A DNA stretch of 64,000 bases from JAIQFF01 sp963725615 (lineage in GTDB: Bacteria > Acidobacteriota > Terriglobia > Terriglobales > Acidobacteriaceae), in NCBI GenBank assembly GCA_963725615.1, contig CAVRZO010000002.1, positions 124,001 through 188,000 of the forward strand, read 5' to 3'. Below, one piece after another: positions 30,617-40,693 of the stretch. The notes under the pieces are model-generated. The model searched no databases. It was not told the origin of the DNA and saw only the letters and a program-made list of their open reading frames with translations. Within the stretch, counting starts at the first letter, position 1; every line of letters begins with the position of its first letter. The position numbers were made by a program, and so were the translations under genes.

Positions 30617-31639
30617 TCAGCGTTGCCTGGATTCTGTCGCTGACGTCAATAACACGACCTTGGCCTGGAGCCAGCAGGCGGCGGCGACGGCTCGGAGTGC
30701 ATCTTGCCAGGACACATCCGCACCCGCCTCCACATACACCACCTTCAACGGTTGCTTGCCAAGTTCCGCCCTTAGACTGCTACTTAGGTTATCCCACGAC
30801 AACGGCTTAGAGTTCAGAAATAGCTTTGGGGGCAAGTTTGGGCCGGCGGCCTGTACCCTGAGCACCAGCGGCACATCCCAGCGATCGATTTGATCCGGAT
30901 GCGGAACACTCTTCATCACGAAAACGGCGAGTCCTTTGGAACTAAAGCGACGACCGAACTCATAGAACACCATGTGGAACATCACCAGCCAACTGAGCAC
31001 CAAGGCACAAATCAGTCCGAAAGACGGCAGAGCGGTGAACGCGGGCTTGAGTGGAAGCATCTGGGCCCATTGAAAATGCTGGCTGACGGATTCGGAATCC
31101 GTTATGTCCGTGGCCGCAGAAAGTCTGCGTCTGTAATGCGCCAGGACGAATCGCACCAGCATGCTTACTCCCACTGCCATGGCCAGCGCCGAAAGCCAAA
31201 GTACCGGGGTTGTTTCGTCTTCATGGTCGCTTTTGCGGGTGGAGACTCTCAGCCTCGGATGGCCGGAATTGAGGCAGCTTGAATCGGACAAAACTTGTAA
31301 ATCAAGTTCGTAAGTCCCCTTATAGCTATAGAAATCGCCGATATAGCTGGGCAGATATCCCTGGCGCTCGCTGGAAAACACCTTTCCGCGATCGTGCAAG
31401 CCCCAGCGCACTTTAAATGGGGTAAGGGAAGCGCATTTCGGATCAATCAGAATGAAATCGCCGGCATCCAGCCGAATCTGGTACTCGCCCTCCAGGTTGA
31501 TAAGAAATGATCCTGTTCGAGTCTGCCCAGGAGCCAGAGAAACCGGCCTATCCACTGCAGTGAATGTTCGGGTGGCCATCCAATACTGGATGCTCGTAAA
31601 CCAAGCGATCCCCAGGAGCAGGAGCCGATGCCAACCCAC
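30617..31639 (-). CDS. Membrane protein with a C-terminal ExbD-like domain
   Basis: This 340-residue protein has a membrane helix near the start (RLLLLGIAWFTSIQYWM), an exported beta domain, two more helices at about 145-165 and 205-230, and a C-terminal domain whose predicted order of strands and helices (VFVMKSVPH, LVLRVQAAG, LFLNSKPLSWDNLSSSLRAEL, LKVVYVEAGADVSW) resembles the periplasmic part of ExbD. No Pfam family can be named with confidence. The start is a GTG at 31639 inside the preceding gene; the frame is open about 80 nt further up. Confidence 0.55.
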   Translation of the reverse strand: MGWHRLLLLGIAWFTSIQYWMATRTFTAVDRPVSLAPGQTRTGSFLINLEGEYQIRLDAGDFILIDPKCASLTPFKVRWGLHDRGKVFSSERQGYLPSYIGDFYSYKGTYELDLQVLSDSSCLNSGHPRLRVSTRKSDHEDETTPVLWLSALAMAVGVSMLVRFVLAHYRRRLSAATDITDSESVSQHFQWAQMLPLKPAFTALPSFGLICALVLSWLVMFHMVFYEFGRRFSSKGLAVFVMKSVPHPDQIDRWDVPLVLRVQAAGPNLPPKLFLNSKPLSWDNLSSSLRAELGKQPLKVVYVEAGADVSWQDALRAVAAACWLQAKVVLLTSATESRQR

Positions 31640-31962
31640 GCTGACCGCCGGAGCGGTGAACCGATCTCGATCCTTTGTTCGTCCCGAGGAGGGGAGGGTC
31701 CGCGGCCTATCTGCAACTCACCCGATTGCGGTCGTGGCGAGGTCAGAGAAATCCGCTGGGCTCGGTCACGGCGTAGCGCAATCAACTGAAAGACCGCGGT
31801 GCCCATGAGCAGAATTAGGCCGAGCGGCGAGAGAATTGTGGAAAATACACCGATTCCCGGTACGAAATACTCGACACCACCGGCGTAACGTAAGATGAGA
31901 TCAAAGACGAGCCCGGCGAGAATCAGATAGATACTGATTCGCGCTGAGAGCGGTGTCCGCAT
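31447..31962 (-). CDS. Small membrane protein overlapping the next gene
   Basis: This 171-residue frame starts MRTPLSARISIYLILAGLVF and has two membrane helices in its first 65 residues, followed by a basic, Pro/Arg-rich part. The last 65 residues overlap the start of the ExbD-like gene by 193 nt in another frame and show no protein-like pattern, so the real end may be earlier. Either the two genes overlap, or one base is missing and they form a single protein. A single base removal, which repairs the other broken genes in this window, would not join them. Confidence 0.5.
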   Translation of the reverse strand: MRTPLSARISIYLILAGLVFDLILRYAGGVEYFVPGIGVFSTILSPLGLILLMGTAVFQLIALRRDRAQRISLTSPRPQSGELQIGRGPSPPRDEQRIEIGSPLRRSAWVGIGSCSWGSLGLRASSIGWPPEHSLQWIGRFLWLLGRLEQDHFLSTWRASTRFGWMPAISF

Positions 31963-32131
31963 CAGTTATTCTGATCCCGACAGAGGCATGAAAGTTCCTG
32001 CGCAGATGCCCGATGTCTCGCACTTCTGCCAGACATTGGGAAGCCTAGTTTCTCCCTCGAGCATCCCCCCGCGGGTATTTCCAGAATGTTACGATGCCAC
32101 TGCGCCGCCAAAAACGGCGCAACTATCTCCG

Positions 32132-34568
32132 ATGCCTCAATTCTGTGACGTAGCCTTGGCCGTACCGCTGGATATGGTCTTCACCTACGCTGTCCCCGAG
32201 GGGATGCAGCCGGTGGTCGGCGGACGCGTGCTCGTGCCCTTCCGCCAGCAGCGCATGTCCGGAATCGTCAGTGCGCTGCACGATGACAAGCCGAATGTTA
32301 AGACCAAGAACATCATCAGCGTGCTGGATGCCGCGCCGGTGCTCGATGAGCCGCTGATCCGCCTGGGCCAATGGATTGCCGACTACTATCTTGCTCCACT
32401 CGGCGAAGTTTTCCGGACCATGTTGCCGCTGGGCGCGGAATTCAAACGAGCGATCGGCTACCGCATCACGGAAGACGGACACCTGGCGCTGCACCTGGCC
32501 GGGATGTCGGGATCATCCGCGCGCTCCCAGAAAACTCCAGAAGATCAATTGGCCGAGTTTCGCGTGCTTGATTACCTCGCGGAGCGTGAGATGACGCGGG
32601 AAGAGAGTTTGCGAGCCGCGACTCGGGCGTCCAAGCCGTTGCTCGCTGGGATGGTGCGGAAGAAGTGGATCGAGCGAGAAGATTTGTCGGAAGCGCGCGA
32701 GGCGGCCCGCACGGTCAAGTTCGCTGTGCTAAAGAATGTCGAAGGCAAGCTCAACTCCAATCAAAAAACTCTTGTTGACACTCTTGCTGCGGCCGGCGGC
32801 AAGGCGCCGGTCGATGCACTGCAGTCGTTAGACGTACCGCGCACCACCCTGAACACATTGGCGAGGCGCGGGCTGGTGGAAATTGTCGAAGAGCCCGCCG
32901 AGTTTACGGTGTCTGTGCTGAAAGCCCGTCCCAGTCTGTTTGATTCGCAATTTAGTCCGGCACAACAGGCGGCGCTCAAGTCCATTCAGCAGAGTGTGAA
33001 CACGCGAAAGTTCGCCGGCATGTTGCTGCATGGAGTGACTGGGTCGGGTAAGACGGCCATCTATCTTTCGGCGATGCGGGCGGTGCTCGAGGCCGGACGT
33101 TCGGCTATCTTGCTGGTTCCTGAGATTGGCTTGACTCCGGCGGTGGCTGCCGATCTGCATCAATTGTTCGGAGACGAAGTTGCCATCCTGCACTCGGCGC
33201 TGTCTGACAAGGAGCGGGCTGAGCAATGGCATCGTATCAAGCGCGGAGACGCACGCGTAGTGGTCGGGACGCGTTCAGCCGTGTTCGCTCCGGTCATCGA
33301 TCTGGCGTTGGTCATCGTGGACGAGGAGCAGGACCCGTCGTACAAGCAGGAGGAGATGCCGCGCTATCACGCCCGCGACGTGGCGGTGATGCGGGCCAAG
33401 ATGGCGAATGCGGCCGTGGTGCTGGGATCGGCCACGCCTTCGCTGGAGTCTTATTTCAACGCCAAGAAAGGGAAATATAAGTTGCTGGAATTGCCCGACC
33501 GGGTGGAGCAACGCCCTCTGCCGGAAGTCGAGATCATCGACATGCGGCAGGAATTTCAGGAAACCGGGAGCGAGCAAGTCATCTCGCGCAAGCTGGCGGA
33601 AGAAATCAAGGAACGGCTGGAACGCAAAGAACAAGTCATGGTGCTGCTGAACCGGCGGGGATATTCGCCGGTGGTGCTGTGCCGCGCCTGCGGCAAGACG
33701 CTGGAGTGCAAGAACTGCGCCATCGCCATGACGCATCACAAGCGCTCTCGCCGCATGGAATGCCACTATTGCGGCTACACGGCGCCGGTGCCGAAGGCTT
33801 GCATCCATTGCGGGAGCGAGTATGTCTATTTTCTCGGCACCGGCTCGGAGAAGCTGGAAGAGCTGCTGCATGGAATGTTTCCGCAGGCGCGCATAGGACG
33901 GCTGGATCGCGATACGGTGCGAGGCCGCGAAGACTTCGAACGCGCGCTCAACGCCCTCGATGAAGGCGAACTTGATCTGCTGGTCGGCACCCAGATGATC
34001 GCCAAGGGTCACGACATTCACGGAGTCACGCTGGTGGGTGTGGTCGGTGCCGATATGGCACTCGGGTTTCCTGACTTTCGAGCGGCGGAACGCACCTTCC
34101 AGTTGCTGACTCAGGTGGAGGGGCGCGCGGGTCGCGGGCAGACTCCCGGAAAAGTCGTGTTGCAAACATACTTTCCTGATCACTACGCTGTGCAGTACGC
34201 GGCGCAGCACGATTTTGCGGGCTTCTATGAGAAAGAGCTGCGCTTTCGCAGTTGGATGCACTATCCGCCATATAGCGCATTGGCCAACGTGCTGGTCCGG
34301 AGCGACAAGCTGGATGAGGCACTGCGCTGGTCTGGGATGCTGGGAAAGTGGTTTGAGAAAACCCGGCATGAAGGGATTCGCGTGCTGGGTCCGGCGGCCG
34401 CGCCGATTTTGCGTTTGAAGCGCGACTACCGCTATCACTTTGTGGTGAAGTCCGCCAGCCGCGAGAAGCTGAACACTCTTGCTCCGGACGATGCTGGCGT
34501 ACGCCGCCCAGCAGAAGATTCCGCGATCGCAGGTGATTGTGGATGTGGATGCGGTGTGGTTGATGTAA
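32132..34568 (+). CDS. priA: Primosomal helicase PriA, frameshifted near the end
   Basis: This replication-restart helicase (about 811 residues) shows Walker A GVTGSGKTAIYLSAMRA, the Walker B motif VDEEQDPSYKQEEMPRYHARDVAV, and eight zinc-binding cysteines from LCRACGKTLECKNC to KACIHCGSEY. Near 34480 one extra base (TT for T) shifts the frame; after it, LRTMLAYAAQQKIPRSQVIV and the end AVWLM restore the normal C-terminus with a stop at 34566-34568. Without repair the frame runs on to 35629 through unrelated sequence. The ATG at 32132 fits the family start MPQFCDVALAVPLD. Confidence 0.92.
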
Positions 34569-34660
34569 GTAGCGCCGCCGTCCCAGCGGCTGTCGGGCGG
34601 GCGCGCCCGCCGCGCCGAGGGCGAGACGCCCTCGGGACAGCCGGCAGACGCTGGCGCTAT
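34569..34660. repeat. Family G inverted repeat (G1)
   Basis: GTAGCGCCGCCGTCCCAGCG (from 34569) faces ACAGCCGGCAGACGCTGGCG (from 34636). Smaller palindromes (GGGCGGGCGCGCCCGCC, GAGGGCGAGACGCCCTC) lie inside. It sits exactly between the stop codons of the convergent priA and osmoprotectant-binding genes. Confidence 0.85.
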
Positions 34661-34662
34661 TT

Positions 34663-35539
34663 TTACAGGCCTTTCTTGCGCAGAAATTCCGTTACCACTT
34701 CCTTCACGTCGCGGTGCTGGCCATCCAAGTGCATAGTTGAGCTGACGCATATCCTCGTCAGAAATCTTTCCTGCGAGTTCATGCACCGCCTGGGCCACTC
34801 CGGGATGGTGCGCCAGCATTTCCTGACGCATGATGGGGACAGCTTCATAGGGCGGGAAGTAGTGGCGGTCGTCTTCGAGGACGAACAGGTCCAGCACCGG
34901 GATCAGGCCATCGGTCATGTTTCCCGCAGCCAGGTCGATTTGTTTGTTCGTGAGCGCGCGGGCGAGCAGGCCCAAGTCCATGACGCTGGGAGTCTCGGCG
35001 AAACGAAGCCCGTAGGTTGCCGCCAATCCCTGGTAGCCGTCGGGGCGCCCCATGAATTCGTAGCCGAAGCCGGCGCGCCATTTGGGAGTGTAGGCGGCAG
35101 CTTGCGAGATCGTTTTCAGACCGAGACGGCGGGCATCCTCGCCGCGGATTTCGATGGCGAAAGTGTTATTGAATCCGAAGGGCTGGCCGAGTTCGAGATT
35201 AAACCGCTGCGCGTATTCGGTCTTGACCCGGATGTAAACCTCGGCAGGATTGCTGGACGGCTGCTCTTTCAGAATTGCAGTCAGGGCGGTGCCGGTGTAT
35301 TCGGGATAGATGTCGATGCGGCCGCCGAGAATCGCCTGTTGGCAAATATATGTGCCGGCCAGGTAGAAGCGGCGCTCGACCGGCAGGTGGGTCTTATTCT
35401 CGATCTGCTGCGCCATGATTTCGCCGAGGACGAGCTGCTCGGTGAAGTTCTTGGAACCGACTACGATGATGTCGGCACGTGGCGGTCCGCACGCGGTGAG
35501 GAGGGCGACGAATGCGAGGGTGAAGATGGTGCGATTCAC
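34663..35539 (-). CDS. Osmoprotectant ABC transporter binding protein, frameshifted
   Basis: This lipoprotein (about 291 residues after repair; lipobox LLTAC) belongs to the OpuCC/OsmF group that binds glycine betaine or choline-like compounds: VGSKNFTEQLVLGEIMAQQIE, YTGTALTAIL, GFNNTFAIEIRG. Near 34725 an extra base (GG for G on the minus strand) shifts the frame; after it, DGQHRDVKEVVTEFLRKKGL gives the normal end. Uncorrected, the frame runs antisense through priA for another 450 codons. The start is GTG at 35539. It is the last gene of the importer operon. Confidence 0.88.
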
Positions 35540-35576
35540 GGTGCAAGCAGATTCGTTTTTGACGAATCAAATGCAT

Positions 35577-35636
35577 GGTGCGAGCTGAAATGCATAGGTC
35601 CTTCGTTGCCTGACGGCCACTCAGGATGACAGCTCT
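35577..35636. repeat. Family H fragment (H3)
   Basis: The sequence GCATAGGTCCTTCG...CTCAGGATGACAGC matches the larger family H copies at 57367-57450 and 57535-57606. It lies between the binding-protein and permease genes of the osmoprotectant importer. Confidence 0.65.
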
Positions 35637-35646
35637 GCAATAACTT

Positions 35647-36285
35647 TTATAGCTTAGCGGGGCTTAGACGCCTTTCTAACCATCCCAGACTCGTGTCCGC
35701 AAGTATTGCGAGCGCGGCGGCGGGAATTGCGCCCGCCAGGATGACCTGATTGTTGACCATAGCCAGTCCGCGAAAAATGAATTCGCCCAGGCCGCCGGCG
35801 CCGATAGCGGCGGCGATGGTGGCGAGGCCGATCGAGAGCACGGTGGCCACGCGAACACCCGCGATGATCACGCTCAGCGCCAGCGGGAGCTCGACTTGCC
35901 AGAGTAACTGGCGGTCCGTCATGCCCATGCCTCGTCCGGCCTCGACCACGGCCGGATCGACGCCCTTGATGCCGGTGTAGGTGTTACGAATGAGGGGGAG
36001 GAGTGCGTAGAGCATCAGCGCGAGTATGGCAATGCGGTCGGCGCGTGCACCGATCCAGGGTGCGGGCAGGAGAAATCCGAATAAGGCAAGGCTGGGAACG
36101 GTTTGAATAATGTTGGCGCTACCGAGCACCGGTTTGCTCCACACCGGCCAGCGTGTGATCGCGATGCCGAGGGGAATTCCGATGAGGACTGCCAGGGTGA
36201 TGGATGCTCCGACCAGCCAGAGATGTTCGGTGGTAAGGTCCAGAACCTCCATGCGATTCTGCAAAATGAATTGAAGGACATTCAT
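35647..36285 (-). CDS. Osmoprotectant ABC transporter permease
   Basis: This 212-residue protein has five or six membrane helices and the binding-protein-dependent permease signature EAGRGMGMTDRQLLWQVELPLALSVIIAGVRVATV, which contacts the ATPase. The family is OpuCB/OsmW type. Most such operons encode two permeases; only one is present here, so it probably works as a homodimer. The start ATG at 36285 follows the ATPase gene by 53 nt in the direction of transcription. Confidence 0.92.
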   Translation of the reverse strand: MNVLQFILQNRMEVLDLTTEHLWLVGASITLAVLIGIPLGIAITRWPVWSKPVLGSANIIQTVPSLALFGFLLPAPWIGARADRIAILALMLYALLPLIRNTYTGIKGVDPAVVEAGRGMGMTDRQLLWQVELPLALSVIIAGVRVATVLSIGLATIAAAIGAGGLGEFIFRGLAMVNNQVILAGAIPAAALAILADTSLGWLERRLSPAKL

Positions 36286-36337
36286 GATTGGCCTCGTGGT
36301 AGTGCTCTGAGGGAATCTGGTTCGCTACTCTGCGGGT

Positions 36338-37117
<780 letters not shown>

Positions 37118-37164
37118 GCGCTGTTCGCCACCAATTTGGAGCTCTAACTGTGAGGGCAAGATGC

Positions 37165-37198
37165 GCTCACGACAGCCGGCGGGACGCCGGCGCTACAC
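37165..37198. repeat. Family G half element
   Basis: CGACAGCCGGCGGGACGCCGGCGCTAC resembles one arm of the G1 element at 34569-34660 and recurs at 43781-43804 and 49835-49860. It lies between the F420 reductase gene stop and the importer operon. Confidence 0.7.
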
Positions 37199-37887
37199 TA
37201 CGACACCTCGTATGCTTTTTCTGGAAGGCCCGTGATGCGAATACCGGAGTGACCTTTGTGGCGAATGTTGAGACCAATCAGGAGCGCGGTGATCTGTTCC
37301 AGGATGCGCGCGTTTTCGAGCTTGCCGCCGTCGATAGCGCGCACGCCTGGAATTTTCGCCGCCAGCGCTCTCACCGTCTTTGAGGCTTCGGCGTCATCGC
37401 TGCAGACGATGACGTCGCAGTCTACAGCTGCATCCCCGTTCAGAATATCTGCCGAGGTATTGTGAAACGCAGCGACCACCGAAACTCCCTGAGGCACGAG
37501 TTCGGCGGCTTGCTGCGCGGCGGAGCCTTCCCAGATACCGAGGGTGCGGGTCGCGCGTCCGCCAACGCTGGCCGCGAGGGGCACTGTGGTGTCAATCACG
37601 ATGCTGCCGGGACGGATTACCGACCTGATTTGCTTGAGCAGGGCGCAGTGGCCCTCAAACGGTATGGTAAGCACCAGCAGGTCCGCGGCCGCACAGGCGG
37701 CGCTGTTTTCTTCGCCTGAAACTCTTGCTGTGTTGCCAACGGCTGCCTGGATTTTCGCCGCCGCCTCGCGGGCGCGGCTCGGGTCTCGCGATCCGATGAT
37801 CACACTCTCACCTGATCGGGCCCAGCGCAGGGCCAGCCCAAAGCCCTCTGGACCGGTGCCGCCCAAGACTGCAATGGTGCGGGGCAT
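37198..37887 (-). CDS. npdG: F420:NADPH oxidoreductase
   Basis: This 229-residue protein has the Rossmann start TIAVLGGTGPEGFGLALRWA, the second binding strand IIGSRD, and the segments IRPGSIVIDTTVPLA and VVAAFHNTSADIL of the NpdG group. It moves hydride between NADPH and coenzyme F420. The ATG at 37887 was chosen over a TTG 24 nt upstream; GAGGTTGG is a possible ribosome binding site. It is the last gene of the F420 operon and overlaps or abuts the cofH stop. Confidence 0.9.
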   Translation of the reverse strand: MPRTIAVLGGTGPEGFGLALRWARSGESVIIGSRDPSRAREAAAKIQAAVGNTARVSGEENSAACAAADLLVLTIPFEGHCALLKQIRSVIRPGSIVIDTTVPLAASVGGRATRTLGIWEGSAAQQAAELVPQGVSVVAAFHNTSADILNGDAAVDCDVIVCSDDAEASKTVRALAAKIPGVRAIDGGKLENARILEQITALLIGLNIRHKGHSGIRITGLPEKAYEVS

Positions 37888-37903
37888 TATGGTTCCAACC
37901 TCA

Positions 37904-39136
37904 TCAGGCAAACTCCGGCTCGAGCGCTTCTTCGATCGCGACGTGGTCAGGTTGCAGTTTGAGGTTGATCCGCGTGTAAAGAGTGTTGCGCTCGGCCGGG
38001 ATGCGTCCGATCTCGAGAATCAGCGACTGGAATTCTTCGCCGCTGGTGTACTGGCCCGCCGTAGCTCCGGCTTCTCGCGAAATGTTCTCTTCCATCAGGG
38101 TGCCGCCGTAATCATTGGCGCCAGCGTGCAGGCAGAGTTGTGACAGCCGGCGGTTCAGCTTCACCCAGGACACCTGAATATTGTTGATCGCGCCGGCCAA
38201 CATGACCCGCGCCAGAGCGTGAATCTTGAGATGCTCAGCCAGAGTGGGGCCGGGCCGGGCGATTCCCTGATGAAACAGCAGCGTGTTCTGGTGTACGAAC
38301 CCTAGCGGGACAAACTCGGTGAAACCACCCGTCTGTTGCTGGATGTCGCGCAGAAGCTCAAGCTGGTTGACCCAGTGCGTGGTGGTTTCGACATGCCCGT
38401 ACATCAAGGTGGATGTGCTGCGGATGCCGCATTGATGCGCGGTACGGATTACGTCCTTCCACTGTTCGGTCGAAAGCTTGTTGCGCGAAAGCACGAAGCG
38501 CACGTCATCGTCGAGGATTTCCGCGGCGGTTCCGGGAAGAGTGTCGAGGCCATTGTCCCGCAGCATTGTCAGATAGTCGGGCAGCGGCATGCCGGTGAGT
38601 TCGACGCCGTACACGATCTCCATGGGAGAGAAGGCGTGGATGTGCATGTCAGGCACGGCTGTTTTGATCGCGCGCAGGATGTCGCGGTAGTAGAAGGGAG
38701 GCAATCCGTGCGGCAGCCCGCCCTGTATGCAGACTTCAGTGGCGCCGATGGCCCGGGCTTCGACCGCCTTCTGCGCCATGGTTTCCAGGCTGTGGAAGTA
38801 GCTGCCCTCCTCGCGCGGGCCCCGGCTGAATGCGCAGAACTTGCATCCGACAAAGCAAACGTTGGTGAAATTGATATTGCGATTCACCACATACGTCACG
38901 ATGTTGCCGGCGAGGTCGCGGCGCAGCATGTCGGCCGCGACCAGCAAGCCGAGAAGATCATCGCCTTCGGCATTCGCCAGAAGCAGGCATTGTTCGCGCG
39001 AGAGGGCGCTGCCATCGAGGGACGCGAGGACCTGGTCCAGCGCGTTGCGCGACTCCGACGACATGCGCTCGGCGATCCCCGGCCATTCGAGGGCGGGAAA
39101 ATTTTCCAGCTCAGAATCGGGTAGGACTCGGGTCAC
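37904..39136 (-). CDS. cofH: FO synthase subunit 2
   Basis: This 410-residue radical SAM enzyme, with CofG, makes 7,8-didemethyl-8-hydroxy-5-deazariboflavin (FO), the core of F420. The cluster motif is CFVGCKFC; other typical parts are EVCIQGGLPHGLPPFYY, HAFSPMEIVYG and GANDYGGTLMEENISREAG. The start is a GTG at 39136, 23 nt after cofE. CofG and CofH are separate proteins here, as in archaea and cyanobacteria, not fused as in actinobacterial FbiC. Confidence 0.95.
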   Translation of the reverse strand: MTRVLPDSELENFPALEWPGIAERMSSESRNALDQVLASLDGSALSREQCLLLANAEGDDLLGLLVAADMLRRDLAGNIVTYVVNRNINFTNVCFVGCKFCAFSRGPREEGSYFHSLETMAQKAVEARAIGATEVCIQGGLPHGLPPFYYRDILRAIKTAVPDMHIHAFSPMEIVYGVELTGMPLPDYLTMLRDNGLDTLPGTAAEILDDDVRFVLSRNKLSTEQWKDVIRTAHQCGIRSTSTLMYGHVETTTHWVNQLELLRDIQQQTGGFTEFVPLGFVHQNTLLFHQGIARPGPTLAEHLKIHALARVMLAGAINNIQVSWVKLNRRLSQLCLHAGANDYGGTLMEENISREAGATAGQYTSGEEFQSLILEIGRIPAERNTLYTRINLKLQPDHVAIEEALEPEFA

Positions 39137-39159
39137 GGCTCCTCCTCGGGAAAGACGGT

Positions 39160-40047
39160 TCAGCGAAACAGATCGTTGGCAGCCGGGCGAATCAGATCAC
39201 GAGCGCTGGCTCGGCCGGGACGATAGGCGAATCCTCGAATGATACATGCCGGCGTACGAGCTAGCTTGCCGCAGACCAGGCCGGCCGCGCAAGCCAGCTG
39301 GTCCGCGTCTGCCTCAATACTAGCTTGCAGCGCGTATCCATGCGAGTCGTGCTGCCCGCGATAGTCGTGGAGAGCCTTCATGCCCGCTACTCCGATGGCA
39401 ACTTCGGTCAGGCCTTCGCGCCAGGGCCGGCCGAAAGTATCTGTGATGATCACGGGGATGGAAAGGTGCAGAGCTTTTTTCAGATCACGATGGATCTTGG
39501 CGGCGGAGCGGTCGGGATCGTCGGGCAGCAGGAGGGCGTGGCGGCCTCCGTCAACGTTCGAGACGTCCACCGCGCTGTTGGCGCAGATCAGGCCGTGGCG
39601 GGTTTCCGTGATCAGGACGCCGCGCTTGCGTCGCACGATGCGGCGGCTCTGCTGGATGGCGAGTTCGATGACGCGAGCGTCGAGGCGATAGCGTTTGGCC
39701 CAGCGGCGGGAAGCGGCAGAGGGTTTGATCTTGTTCAGAGCCACCAGTTGGCCCTCGGCCTTGGAGACGATTTTGTGTTTGATGACCAGGATGTCGCCCT
39801 GGCGCAGGCGTTGTTTTTGCCGTTTTGCCGCGTCGAGAAGTAGTTGGGAAACGGAGTTGCCGGGTTGGACTTCGGCCGGTGTGGGAAGCGGGATGATGCG
39901 GAGTTCGCTGGCTAGGGGATGCGATTGCTTTCGCCCCTCTGGGGCTTTACCGTCGCGCTGCGCCGCCCCCCCACGGCTTACGCCATGGGCTACATTCTTT
40001 GCCTCCTTCGGGGCTCTTCTTCTCTTAGCGACTGGCTGCTTACTCAT
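39160..40047 (-). CDS. cofE: Coenzyme F420-0:L-glutamate ligase
   Basis: This 295-residue protein is the ligase that adds glutamate to F420-0 with GTP. Typical segments are QGDILVIKHKIVSKAEGQLV, HGLICANSAVDVSN, ITDTFGRPWREGLTEVAIGVAGM and the end GFAYRPGRASARDLIRP. It starts with a basic, low-complexity extension of about 45 residues not seen in most CofE. It is the single-domain form, without the nitroreductase-like domain of FbiB. Its start overlaps the cofC end by 8 nt. Confidence 0.93.
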   Translation of the reverse strand: MSKQPVAKRRRAPKEAKNVAHGVSRGGAAQRDGKAPEGRKQSHPLASELRIIPLPTPAEVQPGNSVSQLLLDAAKRQKQRLRQGDILVIKHKIVSKAEGQLVALNKIKPSAASRRWAKRYRLDARVIELAIQQSRRIVRRKRGVLITETRHGLICANSAVDVSNVDGGRHALLLPDDPDRSAAKIHRDLKKALHLSIPVIITDTFGRPWREGLTEVAIGVAGMKALHDYRGQHDSHGYALQASIEADADQLACAAGLVCGKLARTPACIIRGFAYRPGRASARDLIRPAANDLFR

Positions 40048-40693
40048 TCGCGGCTATAGGAAGATCGGCCAGTTGCCATTGCCGGACCAGGCGCTGGGCG
40101 TGGGTTTCGCCGGGCGCGGCGGCTAGGGCGCGCAGGTCGGAAGGGGTATCGACATCGAGTGCGATGCCGGGCAGGGAAAGTACCACGCAGGGTTTCCCCG
40201 TGGCTCGAGCGGCGGCATGGTGAGGCTCGAAACTATCATTGCCGAAGCGGGCGGGAAATAATCCCGCCGGGCGTCGAAAGATGGCGTTGGTGCCGCGTCC
40301 GTCAGCCGCGCGCACCAGCACCGAGCCCTGGGCCGGCGCGGATTGCAGAATCTTTTCCAGCTCCCAGCTCTGAATTAGGGGAATATCGCCCGGAATCACC
40401 AGCGTGCTATCCATGGCCTCGGCCTCGCAGAAGCGGGTTGCCATTTCGATGGCATCGGTCTCGCTCCGGTTGGCGTGGTCGGGGATGACGGAAAAGTGAA
40501 ACTGATCCGCGAGTTGGATCGCAAAAAGATCGCTGGTTACGACGCCAACTTCGGGACAATCTGTCCAGGTGTCCAGGGTCTCGAGCACATCGAACAGCAT
40601 GGCTTGCGCCAGCTCGGTGCGGGAGGGCTGATCGAACAGGGCGGCGAGGCGTTGCTTCGCGCCCGAGAGATTTTTGACCGGGACCAGAATCAT
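40040..40693 (-). CDS. cofC: 2-phospho-L-lactate (or PEP) guanylyltransferase
   Basis: This 217-residue nucleotidyltransferase starts MILVPVKNLSGAKQRLAALFD and shows the PGDIPLI and NDSFEPHHAAAR segments of CofC/FbiD. It activates the three-carbon acid that becomes the side chain of F420; whether that acid is 2-phospholactate, PEP or 3-phosphoglycerate cannot be told from sequence. Its start and the cofD stop overlap by 4 nt (ATGA). Confidence 0.92.
   Translation of the reverse strand: MILVPVKNLSGAKQRLAALFDQPSRTELAQAMLFDVLETLDTWTDCPEVGVVTSDLFAIQLADQFHFSVIPDHANRSETDAIEMATRFCEAEAMDSTLVIPGDIPLIQSWELEKILQSAPAQGSVLVRAADGRGTNAIFRRPAGLFPARFGNDSFEPHHAAARATGKPCVVLSLPGIALDVDTPSDLRALAAAPGETHAQRLVRQWQLADLPIAANE

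Noticed and set aside
33275..34662. Minus-strand extension of the osmoprotectant binding protein through priA
   Set aside because: It follows only if the frameshift near 34725 is taken as real; the sequence there is antisense priA and shows no homology.
34569..35629. Plus-strand extension of priA to a 1213-residue protein
   Set aside because: It follows only if the frameshift near 34480 is real; beyond that point the sequence is antisense to the binding-protein gene.
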